Source of the DNA: Caryophanales bacterium UBA6449
Lineage (GTDB): Bacteria > Bacillota_I > Bacilli_A > RFN20 > CAG-288
DNA: 64,000 bases
Assembly: GCA_002437105.1 (NCBI GenBank)
Contig: DJOB01000006.1
Span: forward strand, 232,686-296,685
Direction: 5' to 3'
In this document: piece after piece, positions 17,679 to 27,055 of the stretch
How positions within the stretch are numbered: the first letter of the stretch is position 1
Layout: every line of letters starts with the position of its first letter
Position numbers and translations under genes: made by a program
Notes under the pieces: model-generated
Seen by the model: only the letters and a program-made list of their open reading frames with translations
Database searches by the model: none
Told to the model about the DNA's origin: nothing

Positions 17679-18647
17679 CTACTTGTACATATCGTAGACG
17701 GGAGAGATGGATAGACCTTCCTGGATGCGCTCGATGACTCCGGCGATCAGAGGGGCAATCGATACGACCTCGATGTGCAGATCATCGAATTTGTGGCTGA
17801 GCTCGATCGTATCGGTGACGATGATCTTATCGAAGTCCGAGTGGGCTAGCCTCTCGTGTGCGGGGTCGGAGAAGACGGCGTGGGTTGCGACCATGGTGAC
17901 GGATCTCGCGCCGTTATCCTTGAGCGCCTTCGCAGCCATGACGGCCGTACCGGCGGTATCAATCATATCGTCGACGATGTAGCAGCGCTGATTTCTGACA
18001 TCGCCGATGACGTTCATCGCCTCGGGCGCATACTTGGAATTTCTTCTCTTATCGATGATAGCGATGGGAGCTCCCATCCTCTCGGCGACGACGCGAGCCC
18101 GGACTACGCCTCCGTGGTCGGGAGAGACGATGGTGACATCGTTGAAGTCACCTTTGACCTCCTGGACGATGGTGTGTGCCAGCAGGGTCATGCAGGATAG
18201 AGAATCGACCTGGCAGTCGAAGAATCCCTGCTCCTGCAGGGCGTGGATATCGAAGGTGATGACGCGGTCGGTTCCCGCCGTGGTGAGCAGGTCCGCCACC
18301 AGCTTGCAGGTGATGGGCTCGCGCGGGTGGGACTTCCTATCCTGTCTAGCATATCCGAAGTAGGGGATGACGCAGGTGATCGAGCGGCAGGAAGATCGCT
18401 TGACCGCATCGATGAAGACCAGGAGCTCCATCAGGTTCTCGTTGACGGGTGGGCAGGTCGACTGAATGATATAGACATCCTTATTTCTGACCGAGCAGCA
18501 GGGCAGCGCCATGACTTCACCAGAGGGGAAGTGGTGAATCTCCCTCTCGCTGGGTTTGATGCCCATCATCTGACAGACGGATTCCGTGAGTTTTTGGTTA
18601 GCTCCGAGATCGAAGACCAGAGTCGACTGAGCGATATCGAATTGCAT
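17679..18647 (-). CDS. prs: Ribose-phosphate pyrophosphokinase
   Basis: Makes PRPP from ribose 5-phosphate and ATP, the precursor of purines, pyrimidines, His, Trp and NAD. The 322-residue protein has the family length. Visible motifs are the flexible region PYFGYARQDRK near residue 97, the metal/ATP segment SPDHGGVVRA near 170, and the PRPP loop VDDMIDTAGT near 218. GGAGG at about 18660 chooses ATG 18647; the ATG at 18662 overlaps that ribosome site. It is the last gene of the ispE-side block and ends at a shared terminator. Confidence 0.97.
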   Translation of the reverse strand: MQFDIAQSTLVFDLGANQKLTESVCQMMGIKPSEREIHHFPSGEVMALPCCSVRNKDVYIIQSTCPPVNENLMELLVFIDAVKRSSCRSITCVIPYFGYARQDRKSHPREPITCKLVADLLTTAGTDRVITFDIHALQEQGFFDCQVDSLSCMTLLAHTIVQEVKGDFNDVTIVSPDHGGVVRARVVAERMGAPIAIIDKRRNSKYAPEAMNVIGDVRNQRCYIVDDMIDTAGTAVMAAKALKDNGARSVTMVATHAVFSDPAHERLAHSDFDKIIVTDTIELSHKFDDLHIEVVSIAPLIAGVIERIQEGLSISPVYDMYK

Positions 18648-18718
18648 CGATTTTTCCTCCATAGCTCAAATCATAGACCAGCTTTGCACATCTAAAGAAG
18701 TGAAAACACTTACCGCGA

Positions 18719-19585
18719 CTAATGTTTGATGATAGTTGAGGTCAATAGCGTGGCATATCCCTGGCTATCGAACTTTCGACGGGCTTTCCTGAGCTGCTCT
18801 CTATCCTTGGACAGGCAGAAGCAGGCGGTACCTGAAGCGGACATATTCTTCATCTTGAAACCGAGATTAGACATCTCGTCGAGGATATCCTCGATGGCGG
18901 GGCACATGTGGATGGCAGGGGTGAGCAGAGAGTTGATCATCCGCTGTCCGATAGCATCCTCGTCGTGGCTCTCCAGGGCCTTCAGCAGCCCGGGGATATC
19001 GGCGTGGATCTTCTGGCTCTCCGGTAACGCATCGTACGCCTGGTAGACGGTCCCGGCATCGAGACCCTCCTTCGGCTTGACCAGGAGAACGCCATATCTG
19101 AAGTCGAGATCGGTCAGCGGTTCAACTATCTCGTGGGTGCCGGTCGCACGGGCGGGAATCTTGGCCAGGGCGAGGTTGACGCCGGCTCCGATCGCGGAGC
19201 AGGCCTCGATGACTCGCGGATCTTCCAGGGAGATACGGTAGGTGCGGCAGAGGGCGGATATGATGGCGGCCGCATCGGCGTAGCCGCCCGCTAGACCCGC
19301 TTCGGGCGGGATGCGCTTGTAGATCTGGATCCTGATGCCGCGGTTGAGGTTGAATCTCTTCTTCATCTCGGAGAAGGCCTTGTAGGCCATCTCGGTCTCC
19401 TCGCAGATGATAGTGGGATCGTCCTCTGTCAGATATGTATCCCGGCTACCGATGAGGGGTTTGACCTCGATGATATCGTGCAGGTCCAAAGGGATGCTCA
19501 CCAGATCGACATCGTGGTACCCAGTCTCGTTCTTCCCTTTAACGTCCAGAGCTAGGTTGATCGACGAATTAGCTTTGAAGATCAT
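18719..19585 (-). CDS. ispE: 4-diphosphocytidyl-2-C-methyl-D-erythritol kinase
   Basis: Phosphorylates CDP-methylerythritol in the MEP route to isoprenoids. The 288-residue protein starts IFKANSSINLALDVKGK, the usual NxxLxV beginning, and has the GHMP-kinase ATP motif PPEAGLAGGYADAAAI near residue 95 and a C-terminal GHMP segment (MSASGTACFCL). GGAGGG six bases upstream sets this ATG; the upstream open frame is not translated sequence of this family. It lies 22 bases after rsmA, as in Bacillus-type clusters. Confidence 0.95.
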   Translation of the reverse strand: MIFKANSSINLALDVKGKNETGYHDVDLVSIPLDLHDIIEVKPLIGSRDTYLTEDDPTIICEETEMAYKAFSEMKKRFNLNRGIRIQIYKRIPPEAGLAGGYADAAAIISALCRTYRISLEDPRVIEACSAIGAGVNLALAKIPARATGTHEIVEPLTDLDFRYGVLLVKPKEGLDAGTVYQAYDALPESQKIHADIPGLLKALESHDEDAIGQRMINSLLTPAIHMCPAIEDILDEMSNLGFKMKNMSASGTACFCLSKDREQLRKARRKFDSQGYATLLTSTIIKH

Positions 19586-19607
19586 CTGATACCCTCCGTA
19601 GGACAGA

Positions 19608-20438
19608 CTAGATGATAGACCTATCCTGCTTCTCTCCGACGAGCAGTGCAAGGGGAAGGAGCTGTTCAGGGGTGAGTTGATGAGCTCTGAAGCCCAATAT
19701 ATCAGCAAACTTCTCGTCGATGAGCGCTCTCTTGTCGGGATCGTGAACTATTTGTGGAATGACATTAGATAGTTTCTTGTTCGGAGTCAGAAGCAGTTTC
19801 TTGAAGCCCAGGTAGGCTGAGAAGGGCACTGAAGCGGTGATGTTCAGCTTCACGAAGGTCGAGTCGACTCCGGGCACCGGGTAGAAGCACCCGCGCGGTA
19901 CCTGGATGCTCCCGCCGATCGAACCGAGGAGGTGCAGGTAGCCCGCGAGGGCGGACCAGGCTTTCTGCTTCGCAGTGTAGGTGATCTTATCCGCCACCTC
20001 CTTCTGCACCATGAAGCCGAGGTCGGAAGCCTTCATCTGGACGGCGAGCTCTAGGAGCTTAGTGGTCAGGTTGTAGGGAAGGTTGCCGATGACGGCTAGC
20101 CTTCCACTGATGCCCTTCTGATCCCAGTGCTCGAAGGGAGAGGGGACGATCGTCACATTCGATTTTCCCTGGAGCCGCTCGGTGAGGAGCGCGACCATGT
20201 CTCGATCCGCTTCTACCGCGATGACGGATTTCGCGCGCTCGCTTATGGGGAGGGTTAAAGCTCCCAGACCGGGGCCGATCTCCACGACGGTGTCGTAGGT
20301 TTTAAAATCGAACTGCGAGAGTATCTCCTCGATCTTGTTCCGGTCGATGAGGAAATTCTGTCCATAGGCGCGCTTAGCGTGGATCCCCCGCTCGTCCATC
20401 AAGCTCTTGATCGTCTGAAATTCCTGATTATCGAACAT
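19608..20438 (-). CDS. rsmA: 16S rRNA dimethyladenosine transferase
   Basis: Also called KsgA. It dimethylates two adjacent adenosines near the 3' end of 16S rRNA, using S-adenosylmethionine, late in small-subunit assembly. The 276-residue protein shows the start AKRAYGQNFLID, SAM motif VEIGPGLGALT near residue 56 and the catalytic NLPYN near 121. Its start overlaps the end of rnmV by 11 bases, as in many Firmicutes. Confidence 0.97.
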   Translation of the reverse strand: MFDNQEFQTIKSLMDERGIHAKRAYGQNFLIDRNKIEEILSQFDFKTYDTVVEIGPGLGALTLPISERAKSVIAVEADRDMVALLTERLQGKSNVTIVPSPFEHWDQKGISGRLAVIGNLPYNLTTKLLELAVQMKASDLGFMVQKEVADKITYTAKQKAWSALAGYLHLLGSIGGSIQVPRGCFYPVPGVDSTFVKLNITASVPFSAYLGFKKLLLTPNKKLSNVIPQIVHDPDKRALIDEKFADILGFRAHQLTPEQLLPLALLVGEKQDRSII

Positions 20439-20982
20439 CCTTGAGAATCTCCTCGATATCTTCTCTAGTTATTCTAAGGCACTCCATCCCCTCGGCGAAT
20501 GTCTTAGCATCCGGGAAGGTTACTCCCAGGTGTTTCTCGATTTTCTCGCGGCGGGCTTTGGCGCCTTCGCCCGTGAGCTGGAGGACCATCATATCCGCTG
20601 GGGTGAACGAGGGAACCTCGGTGGAGGCAGAGTCCTGTTCCAGATATTTTTCCATCGCTTCTCTAAGTATCGTTAAATCTGTCTGAGCTATTCCAATCTT
20701 TTTTCCATCGAAGGAGTCGGAAATCTTAGTTCGTACCGACGAGCAATGTTCTGTTCCTACCAGGGACTGAATTCTCTCCCTTATCTTCTTCCCAGGGCCA
20801 TCCGGGTCTGTCACCGTGACGATGCGGCGCTTTTGAGAGATGAGGAGTATCAGTTTTAAAGTGTTTTCGGAGATGTATTTTCCTCCGGTCTTCACGACCA
20901 GCCTTCCCCCCAGTCTCTTCACTTTATCCTCGTCGGTCTTACCCTCGACGATATAGCAGTTGCGCAGCTTATCTGATTCCAT
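20428..20982 (-). CDS. rnmV: Ribonuclease M5
   Basis: Cuts the 5S rRNA precursor at both ends to give the mature RNA. The 184-residue protein has the TOPRIM core: YIVEGKTDEDKVKRL near the N-terminus with the catalytic Glu, and VTDPDGPGKKIRERI with the DxD metal site. GAGGTT before ATG 20982 favours this start over 20997. It overlaps both tatD (14 bases) and rsmA (11 bases); the set tatD-rnmV-rsmA is classic in Bacilli. Confidence 0.94.
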   Translation of the reverse strand: MESDKLRNCYIVEGKTDEDKVKRLGGRLVVKTGGKYISENTLKLILLISQKRRIVTVTDPDGPGKKIRERIQSLVGTEHCSSVRTKISDSFDGKKIGIAQTDLTILREAMEKYLEQDSASTEVPSFTPADMMVLQLTGEGAKARREKIEKHLGVTFPDAKTFAEGMECLRITREDIEEILKDVR

Positions 20983-21751
20983 AGAACCTCTTTGCATTAT
21001 CCAGCACCACCCTCGTGAGGGTTTCCACCTCTATCCCTCTCAGATCCGCGATGAACTGGGCTATCGGGATCACCCGCATCGGTTCGTTTCGCTGACCTCG
21101 GAAGGGGACAGGGGAGAGGCAGGGACTATCCGTCTCGATTAGCAAACGCTCCAGAGGGATGTTGCGGCAGACTTCGCGAACGCTATCGGCCGATTTAAAG
21201 GTCAGGATCCCGTTGAATCCGAAGTAGCAGTCGAAGCCGGAGGATATCAGCTTCGTGGCGAAACCTAGATCTTCTTCGTAGCAGTGCAGGTAGATCTTTT
21301 TAACATTCTTGGACCGGAGTATCTCCCACAGATCATCTCTCGCTTCGCGGCAGTGGATGACAGCCGGAAGCTGATGGAGAGATGAAAAGTCCAGCATGGA
21401 GGCGAACAGCTCTCGCTGCTCGCGGTGGTTCTGCTCTCCGATACCGTAGTGGAAATCCAGCCCGATCTCGCCCACGGCATCCATGAAGTCTACATTCTGC
21501 TCCATGAGAGCGATGGCGGCATTCCGACGCTCGTTTCCTTGCGGTATCGAGTCGGGATGGAGTCCGAGACAGCAGAGACATATCTCCGGGTGCTTTCGCT
21601 TGAGGTCGATGGTCGCGGAAAAATCATCGAGGGTATCGGTGCAGTTCGCTATCAGTTTCAAGCCGGTTGCTTTCGCTCGCTGAACGACCTCGTCCCGATC
21701 CGAAGCGAATTCCTTGGCTCCGAGGTGGGCGTGACTATCCGAGTAGTTCAT
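20969..21751 (-). CDS. tatD: TatD-family metal-dependent DNase
   Basis: A 260-residue TIM-barrel hydrolase with the family's metal ligands: SHAHL near the start, GEIGLDFHY near residue 90, HCREA near 125, HCYEE near 150 and ETDSPCLSP near 200. TatD proteins show 3'-5' DNase or deoxyribonuclease activity and take part in DNA repair and turnover. A GTG nine bases upstream is an alternative start, but it almost touches the only ribosome-site-like AGGAAA. The start lies six bases inside the end of mnmE, so the genes are coupled. Confidence 0.93.
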   Translation of the reverse strand: MNYSDSHAHLGAKEFASDRDEVVQRAKATGLKLIANCTDTLDDFSATIDLKRKHPEICLCCLGLHPDSIPQGNERRNAAIALMEQNVDFMDAVGEIGLDFHYGIGEQNHREQRELFASMLDFSSLHQLPAVIHCREARDDLWEILRSKNVKKIYLHCYEEDLGFATKLISSGFDCYFGFNGILTFKSADSVREVCRNIPLERLLIETDSPCLSPVPFRGQRNEPMRVIPIAQFIADLRGIEVETLTRVVLDNAKRFYGIR

Positions 21752-21756
21752 GACTT

Positions 21757-23106
21757 TCACTTTCCTAGGCAGAAGGACGAGAAGATGGTCTGGTAGATAT
21801 CCTCACCGCTCTGGGCGTGGCTGTTGCCCAGCATCTCGTCGATGGCGGCGACCGACGCGGAGAGACCATCCGAGAAAGCATCGATGAAGCCCTCGTCCAA
21901 AGCTTGGATGGAGGATTTCAGATACTGTCGTATCCGCTCGAGGTAGGCCATATCTCGGCCTGTCATGTAGATGGCGTTATGCGTGTCCTCGAGAGCGGCG
22001 GTGGAGATGAGCTTCTTCTCCAGGTCCGAGATCATATTCTTGATCGCACTTATTTCGACATCGGAATCCGGGACGCTCCTCAGGTCCATCTTACTTCCAA
22101 CTTTGATTACTGGTTTATCGATTGGAAGATAACGATACTCTTGAGAATCCTTATTGAATCCAGTATCGGAAACCCAGAGGATGATATCGGCAGATCTGAG
22201 GGTTTTCACCGCTCTCTCCACTCCTATTTTCTCCACTGGGTCATCCGTTTCACGGATGCCCGCCGTATCGAAGAAGTGGAAGGATATCCCTGCGATCTGG
22301 GTGTCTCCCTCGATCACATCACGCGTGGTTCCGGGATAGGCGGTCACGATCGCTCTATCCTCTTTGACCAAGGCGTTCAGCAGAGAGGACTTCCCTACAT
22401 TGGGCTCGCCGCAGATGGCGACTTTTATTCCGTTGGTTATTCTCATTCCCAGCTTGGCGGAGGCGATGCTGTCTTCAATCGAGTTGAGAATATCCTCGAT
22501 CGGCTTGTAGGCGTGCGACTTCACGTCGGCGATGACGCTCTGGTCGCTCCTATCGGAGATATCGTCCTCCAGATAGTATTCCGCTTCGGCGATCGCAGAT
22601 AGGAGCCTATTCCTTATCGCCTCGATCTCCTTGGTGCTCTTGCCTCCGACCCCGTCCAGGGCTATCTGACGCGCTTGATCTGAAGATGCTTTAATCAGGG
22701 CGTCGATAGCCTCTGCCTGTGGGAGCGAGATCTTTCCGTGCAGAGCTGCTTTCATGGTGAATTCGCCCCGTCGGGCCATCCTCGCTCCATAGTGGATACA
22801 GGTGTCTATCACTTCGTCTACGATGGCCGGGGAACCGTGCAGTGAGAATTCGACCACATCCTCTCCAGTGTAGGATTTCGGGGAGAGGAAGAGAGTGACG
22901 ACCCCGCGATCGATGATGGAGGAGCGATCGTCCCTGTTGCGATAGATGCCCATCGGCAGTGCGGAATTGGCTGGAAAGTCGTCGATATTCATCCTGATCA
23001 TCCGGCTGAGGATCTCCCGGGCTTTGAGGCCGGAGAGTCTGACGATCGATATGGCTGAGATCTGCCGCGGTGTCGCTGGAGCTACGATGGTATCTAGAAG
23101 TTCCAT
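21757..23106 (-). CDS. mnmE: tRNA modification GTPase MnmE
   Basis: With MnmG it adds carboxymethylaminomethyl groups to the wobble uridine of certain tRNAs. The 449-residue protein has an N-terminal formyl-THF-binding domain (DTIVAPATP start), a helical domain, and an inserted G domain with GEPNVGKSS near residue 226 and DTAGIRETDD near 272. It ends with the family motif FCLGK, whose Cys is catalytic. mnmG, often next to it, is not in this window. The ATG shares a base with the stop of the CBS gene (TAATG). Confidence 0.97.
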   Translation of the reverse strand: MELLDTIVAPATPRQISAISIVRLSGLKAREILSRMIRMNIDDFPANSALPMGIYRNRDDRSSIIDRGVVTLFLSPKSYTGEDVVEFSLHGSPAIVDEVIDTCIHYGARMARRGEFTMKAALHGKISLPQAEAIDALIKASSDQARQIALDGVGGKSTKEIEAIRNRLLSAIAEAEYYLEDDISDRSDQSVIADVKSHAYKPIEDILNSIEDSIASAKLGMRITNGIKVAICGEPNVGKSSLLNALVKEDRAIVTAYPGTTRDVIEGDTQIAGISFHFFDTAGIRETDDPVEKIGVERAVKTLRSADIILWVSDTGFNKDSQEYRYLPIDKPVIKVGSKMDLRSVPDSDVEISAIKNMISDLEKKLISTAALEDTHNAIYMTGRDMAYLERIRQYLKSSIQALDEGFIDAFSDGLSASVAAIDEMLGNSHAQSGEDIYQTIFSSFCLGK

Positions 23107-23531
23107 TATTGCCTCTTGCTACCGACGCTCGCCTCTTTGAGGAGGGTTTCGAGGAGGGTCTTTCGGGTGACGATACCGATGAAGAATCCGTTATCGTCTA
23201 GAACCGGTACGAAGTTCTGCTTGATAGCGACGTCGAATAGCGCCTGGGGCTGAACATCCACGGTCACCGGCTCGTAGGTGCGCCGGAGCTTCAGGCTGCT
23301 GAGCTTGGTCTTCTCGGCGGTAGAGTAGTTCAGCTGATGCTGATCCTTGATGTACCAGAGCAGATCACCCTCGGTGATCGTGCCGACATAGCGACCGTCT
23401 CGGTTGAGGATAGGTATGGCGGTGAAGTGGTGATAGTCCATCTTTTCGAGCGCCTGTCTGATGCTGTAGGTATCTAGGACGTATGCAACTTTGGACTTTG
23501 GAGTCAGCAGGAACAGGATGTTGTTCTCCAT
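23106..23531 (-). CDS. CBS-pair domain protein
   Basis: A 141-residue protein made of two CBS motifs (about 10-65 and 75-130) and nothing else: TAIPILNRDGRYVGTITEGD in the first and FVPVLDDNGFFIGIVTRK in the second. Pairs like this bind adenosine-type ligands (AMP, ATP, c-di-AMP, SAM) and act as sensors. The start LFLLTPKSKVAYV resembles stand-alone CBS proteins common in Firmicutes. AGAGGTGA sets the start. It leads the mnmE-tatD-rnmV-rsmA block. The ligand is unknown. Confidence 0.85.
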   Translation of the reverse strand: MENNILFLLTPKSKVAYVLDTYSIRQALEKMDYHHFTAIPILNRDGRYVGTITEGDLLWYIKDQHQLNYSTAEKTKLSSLKLRRTYEPVTVDVQPQALFDVAIKQNFVPVLDDNGFFIGIVTRKTLLETLLKEASVGSKRQ

Positions 23532-23624
23532 TCGATTTCACCTCTAGGTAAGATGATACATTTTTTAAGCGCTTTGGTGCGCGGTTGTAAAGTGCTGTGT
23601 ATCGATTGGGTATATTCGTCTAAA

Positions 23625-26612
23625 ATGAAGCGTATGAATCTCAAGGAAACGCTTGGTGAAGAGAGGCAGAAGCTCTATCGGAGTCTGACGCAGAGGGGCG
23701 CGGATATCGGTCTGCTGCTCTCTTTGAAGGGCTCTGAGGTCTTCAGGATGATCCAGAACGGGGATCTGATTCCCGTCCCGGAGGATTCCTCCTTCGATAG
23801 GTACCTTCTCCCTAGCCACAGGGTGGCCATCTCGCTGTTTCATCTGAGGTTTGGGTCGATCGATGGCTTCATCTATGAAACCCTATTGGACGTGGTGAGG
23901 ATAGGAGAGGCGAGATATCTAGTTCGTTCTTCCGGTCTGCCGGTCTTCAACCGGGCGCTGGTGGAGCGCATGCAGCTGGATATGGGATTGAACATCGACA
24001 ACCAGCGGCCGTTCGTCAATCCGATAAATGGTGTTAAGGATATCCAGGCTGTTCTAGCGGGTACCGCAGGAGAAATTGTGGATGAGGCGATGATCACCTT
24101 CCCCTTTCAGCATCGGTATCTACAGCTGTGCTTCGGTGAGGCGGATAACGGAGATATTCCTCTGCGCTTAGCCGATGAGAAGAATTTCATCTTCACGCCC
24201 AAGTTCGGTGTAGTGGATAGCGATGTTTATCCCTTCAGCAACGCCTATGAGCTGCTTCTCAATCAGAACTGCTGCCAGGCGCTGGTCGAGGGAAGAAAAT
24301 TCCGAGATATCTTCCTGGATGATCTTCTCACGAGAGCGCTGGCGGATGGGAAGTCCGTGCTCATCGCTGAGGACAGCAGGGAAGGCGTCGAGAGATTCAG
24401 GGCGAAGCTCTCCGGACTCGGATTCAAAAATGTTCTGCCGCAGCGCTTCTTCGGAGACGAGAAGTACTCGCTGGCGGCGGAAGCTATGCATATCTCTATG
24501 AAGGGATATACCGTAGGCGCGGTGGAACACAGCCCTAAATCACAGGAGGTGAAGCGTCAGATCGACGGCTTCATAGATGAGGCGGGAGCGCACTGGGCGC
24601 TGGGGACCATCGAGAGCGGAGAGGATTCCCTCACCGGTCTGAACAAGTTTTCCTACTATCGATCACTGAGGAAAGTATCGTTTGCACTGGATGCTTCTTA
24701 TTACACTAGCGAAGATTATTCTAAAGATGAAACATTCTTTAAAGAAATAAAGAAGTTTCCGTTTGTTTACCTCTCTTCTCTGACCGATAATCCCCTGCAT
24801 TCCTATCGGGCTAAAGGCCGTTCGATCCAGGTGTTTAACGCCATGAAGGAACTCCTCTCGCGGTCGCTGGCTGATCTGGAGAAGTTCCAGGCCGATATCG
24901 CTGCCGCCTCCATTCCTTCCTTTGGCGATGGTAGCGTAGACAATATAGGAGAGTACTTAGAGATCCGCGCGAAGCTGTCTACTCTTCTCAAGTACGACGG
25001 CTTCTCCTCTGAGTTCTTCCAGGTGGCGCGCGATCCTAGCGCGGTGCCGCTGGCGCTGCGCCTGAACAGTGCGAAGCAGAATACCAATCAGCTCTACGAG
25101 GAGCTCTGTGAATTCGTCAAGGATATCGACCTCTTGTCCAAGCTACCTCTGAAGGCGTATCTAGACGATCTCAAGAGCGGAAGCTTCTTCCGGTCTCGTC
25201 GGGCTAAGCGTGCGATGAGACGGGCGCTGAGAGATCATCACGACCTTCCTATCTTCATCCGCTGCTTGACCGAGTATATCGATGAGACCTCCGAGCTGGA
25301 TAGAGCGATGAAGGATGCTGAGAGCTTATTCGGATTGGTTCAATACCTGCAGCATGGACCGGCTAGGATTCTGGCGGCCCTGGAGTTTGTGAGCGACTAT
25401 GAGAGGATGATAAAGCTGGATCCGCGGCTCGATCGGACGACCAATCCTCTGGTCGAGAGGATATTTGAGGATGCGGAATTCAGAGAGCGGGAGAAGGATC
25501 TGATCCGGGAGGCCGATTACGCTTTCGACGCTCTCCAGACTGATCGGAAGAATCTATCCGATTTCTTCTCGGACAACATCATCGGTGACGATATACCCTT
25601 CGCAGAGATCCGTCGGCGGATAGAGTATCGGAACGGCGTGGATGTGGCTGAATTCACTCAGTATATGAGTTTCCTTCTGGCGGTGGATCGAGCCTCCTAC
25701 ACCATCCAGCAGGGAATTCAGGCGTATGGCACGGTCGATCTCACGATGTCTTCCTTCGAGAATGACTACTGGTATTCGCTCTATAAATCTCTAGCTAAGC
25801 TGCACTATAAGGGCGGTGTGGTGAATCCCTACCCCGTCTATCAGAAGATTCACGATTCCCTGCGCGCACTCGATGAGGAGAGGCACGCTAGGATGTTCGC
25901 CAAGGTGTCGAATACCGCTCGCAATGCCTGGTGGTCCAGCCGGGAGGGGGAGATGGCTCGAACCAGTATCCGCTATGCTTCCGATGCGCAACCCTACCAG
26001 CTGCTTCAGAGCTACTGGGGATTGGCCCAGAGGATCTCCCCTCTCCAGATCCAGTGCCTAGAGAGCTCACCGCTGGTCAGCAACGATATGTACGATCTGG
26101 TGGTGATCGTGGATTCCAAGAGATTCTCGAGCCTTCAGCTGGCGCAGGCAATCGGTCGTGGGCGAAGGGTTATCGTGATCGATCTCGCCAATGAGAAGGA
26201 TGCCAGGATATCTGGATACCCGGTGGCCAAGGTCGATCTCGAGACGCTATATCGGGGTCCGCTGAACTACGATCTGCTCTCTAGCGACTTCATGGACCTC
26301 TTGACTTTCGGATTCGATAGCAACGGCTTTGAACTTCAGACTGCGGAGGAATCCGACAGCCCTATGCCGCTGTCCTATCTCGGCAAGGATGGAATCCGCC
26401 GGTGCGTGATCCCGTACACGCTGATCGGTGAGCGGCAGTTCAGGTCGGCGGTCATCGGTTGCAATGCGACCCTGATGCGATTGGGTCTCTCTCCGGTGGT
26501 CCTCGCCCCGTGCATGGCGCTGGTGGTCGATCCTACCGCGATCGTCGGTGAGATGGATCAGCAGGCAGAAGCTTTCGAAGCGGGGGCTTACCGGGAAAAC
26601 AGGAAGAAATAA
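23625..26612 (+). CDS. SF1-helicase-like protein lacking Walker motifs
   Basis: A 995-residue protein of no clear function. Its layout matches large DUF4011-type SF1 helicases but the ATP-site is gone. Where those have VLEGPPGTGKSQTI, this reads ALVEGRKFRDIF (near residue 220), yet the next part, ALADGKSVLIAEDSREGV, matches the strand and helix that follow. Where they have FDLVIFDEAS, this reads YDLVVIVDSKR (near 823), followed by GRGRRVIVID. The second RecA-like domain is short or missing. Residues about 430-800 are mostly helical. ATG 23625 or 23634 both lack a ribosome site; TATATT at 23611-23616 sits so close that the mRNA may be leaderless. A bind-only or structural role is inference. 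Confidence 0.6.
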   Translation: MKRMNLKETLGEERQKLYRSLTQRGADIGLLLSLKGSEVFRMIQNGDLIPVPEDSSFDRYLLPSHRVAISLFHLRFGSIDGFIYETLLDVVRIGEARYLVRSSGLPVFNRALVERMQLDMGLNIDNQRPFVNPINGVKDIQAVLAGTAGEIVDEAMITFPFQHRYLQLCFGEADNGDIPLRLADEKNFIFTPKFGVVDSDVYPFSNAYELLLNQNCCQALVEGRKFRDIFLDDLLTRALADGKSVLIAEDSREGVERFRAKLSGLGFKNVLPQRFFGDEKYSLAAEAMHISMKGYTVGAVEHSPKSQEVKRQIDGFIDEAGAHWALGTIESGEDSLTGLNKFSYYRSLRKVSFALDASYYTSEDYSKDETFFKEIKKFPFVYLSSLTDNPLHSYRAKGRSIQVFNAMKELLSRSLADLEKFQADIAAASIPSFGDGSVDNIGEYLEIRAKLSTLLKYDGFSSEFFQVARDPSAVPLALRLNSAKQNTNQLYEELCEFVKDIDLLSKLPLKAYLDDLKSGSFFRSRRAKRAMRRALRDHHDLPIFIRCLTEYIDETSELDRAMKDAESLFGLVQYLQHGPARILAALEFVSDYERMIKLDPRLDRTTNPLVERIFEDAEFREREKDLIREADYAFDALQTDRKNLSDFFSDNIIGDDIPFAEIRRRIEYRNGVDVAEFTQYMSFLLAVDRASYTIQQGIQAYGTVDLTMSSFENDYWYSLYKSLAKLHYKGGVVNPYPVYQKIHDSLRALDEERHARMFAKVSNTARNAWWSSREGEMARTSIRYASDAQPYQLLQSYWGLAQRISPLQIQCLESSPLVSNDMYDLVVIVDSKRFSSLQLAQAIGRGRRVIVIDLANEKDARISGYPVAKVDLETLYRGPLNYDLLSSDFMDLLTFGFDSNGFELQTAEESDSPMPLSYLGKDGIRRCVIPYTLIGERQFRSAVIGCNATLMRLGLSPVVLAPCMALVVDPTAIVGEMDQQAEAFEAGAYRENRKK

Positions 26613-26641
26613 AAAAGGCTCAGCGTTTCCGCTGAGCTTTT
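26613..26641 (+). terminator. Terminator after the helicase-like gene
   Basis: GCTCAGCG TTTC CGCTGAGC stem followed by TTTT, preceded by AAAAAA; also suited to the small convergent gene on the minus strand. Confidence 0.85.
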
Positions 26642-26654
26642 AAATCTATTCGTA

Positions 26655-26891
26655 TTAGGCAAAATACTCCCTCGCGTCAAACTCGTAGGTCTTGGTGAGG
26701 ACGCACACGATGTCGAAGATATCCCAGATGATGCCGACTAGCGCGAGGTTAGCGAGGAATTTGACCGCAGCGAATTTCCAAGCCTTCTTGAAGCTCTTGG
26801 CCACCCAGAACTTGTCCGCGCCGAAGATGCAGAACGGGAAGAGAGTGAAGATGAACAGGACCCAATCGATTTTAGAATATGTCTTTTTCAA
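26655..26891 (-). CDS. Small membrane protein, TM2-domain-like
   Basis: A 78-residue protein with two hydrophobic segments (about 10-24 and 40-65). FGADKFWVAKSFKKAWKF followed by GIIWDIFDIVCVL resembles the TM2 domain pattern (GxHRFYxGKxxxG ... GxxWxxxD), with Asp-Lys in place of His-Arg. The start codon is TTG, supported by GGAGGG eight bases upstream. Function unknown. Confidence 0.7.
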   Translation of the reverse strand: MKKTYSKIDWVLFIFTLFPFCIFGADKFWVAKSFKKAWKFAAVKFLANLALVGIIWDIFDIVCVLTKTYEFDAREYFA

Positions 26892-26997
26892 AATGCTAAC
26901 CCTCCGCTGGCCTCTTTCGCGAGTGCCGTCACCCTTTAAAAAGCTTCATAATCATAATACAAAAGCAGGTGTTAATAGTCGATGCGATATGGAGTTA

Positions 26998-27026
26998 TTG
27001 AAAATGTGGGTTTATGTACCTATAAT
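26998..27026 (+). promoter_or_regulatory. Strong sigma-A promoter of rpmH
   Basis: TTGAAA (26998-27003), 17 bases, TATAAT (27021-27026). Start of the rpmH-rnpA-yidC transcript. Confidence 0.85.
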
Positions 27027-27055
27027 TATTAGGCTTTTTGAAAGGAGACTTTTAT

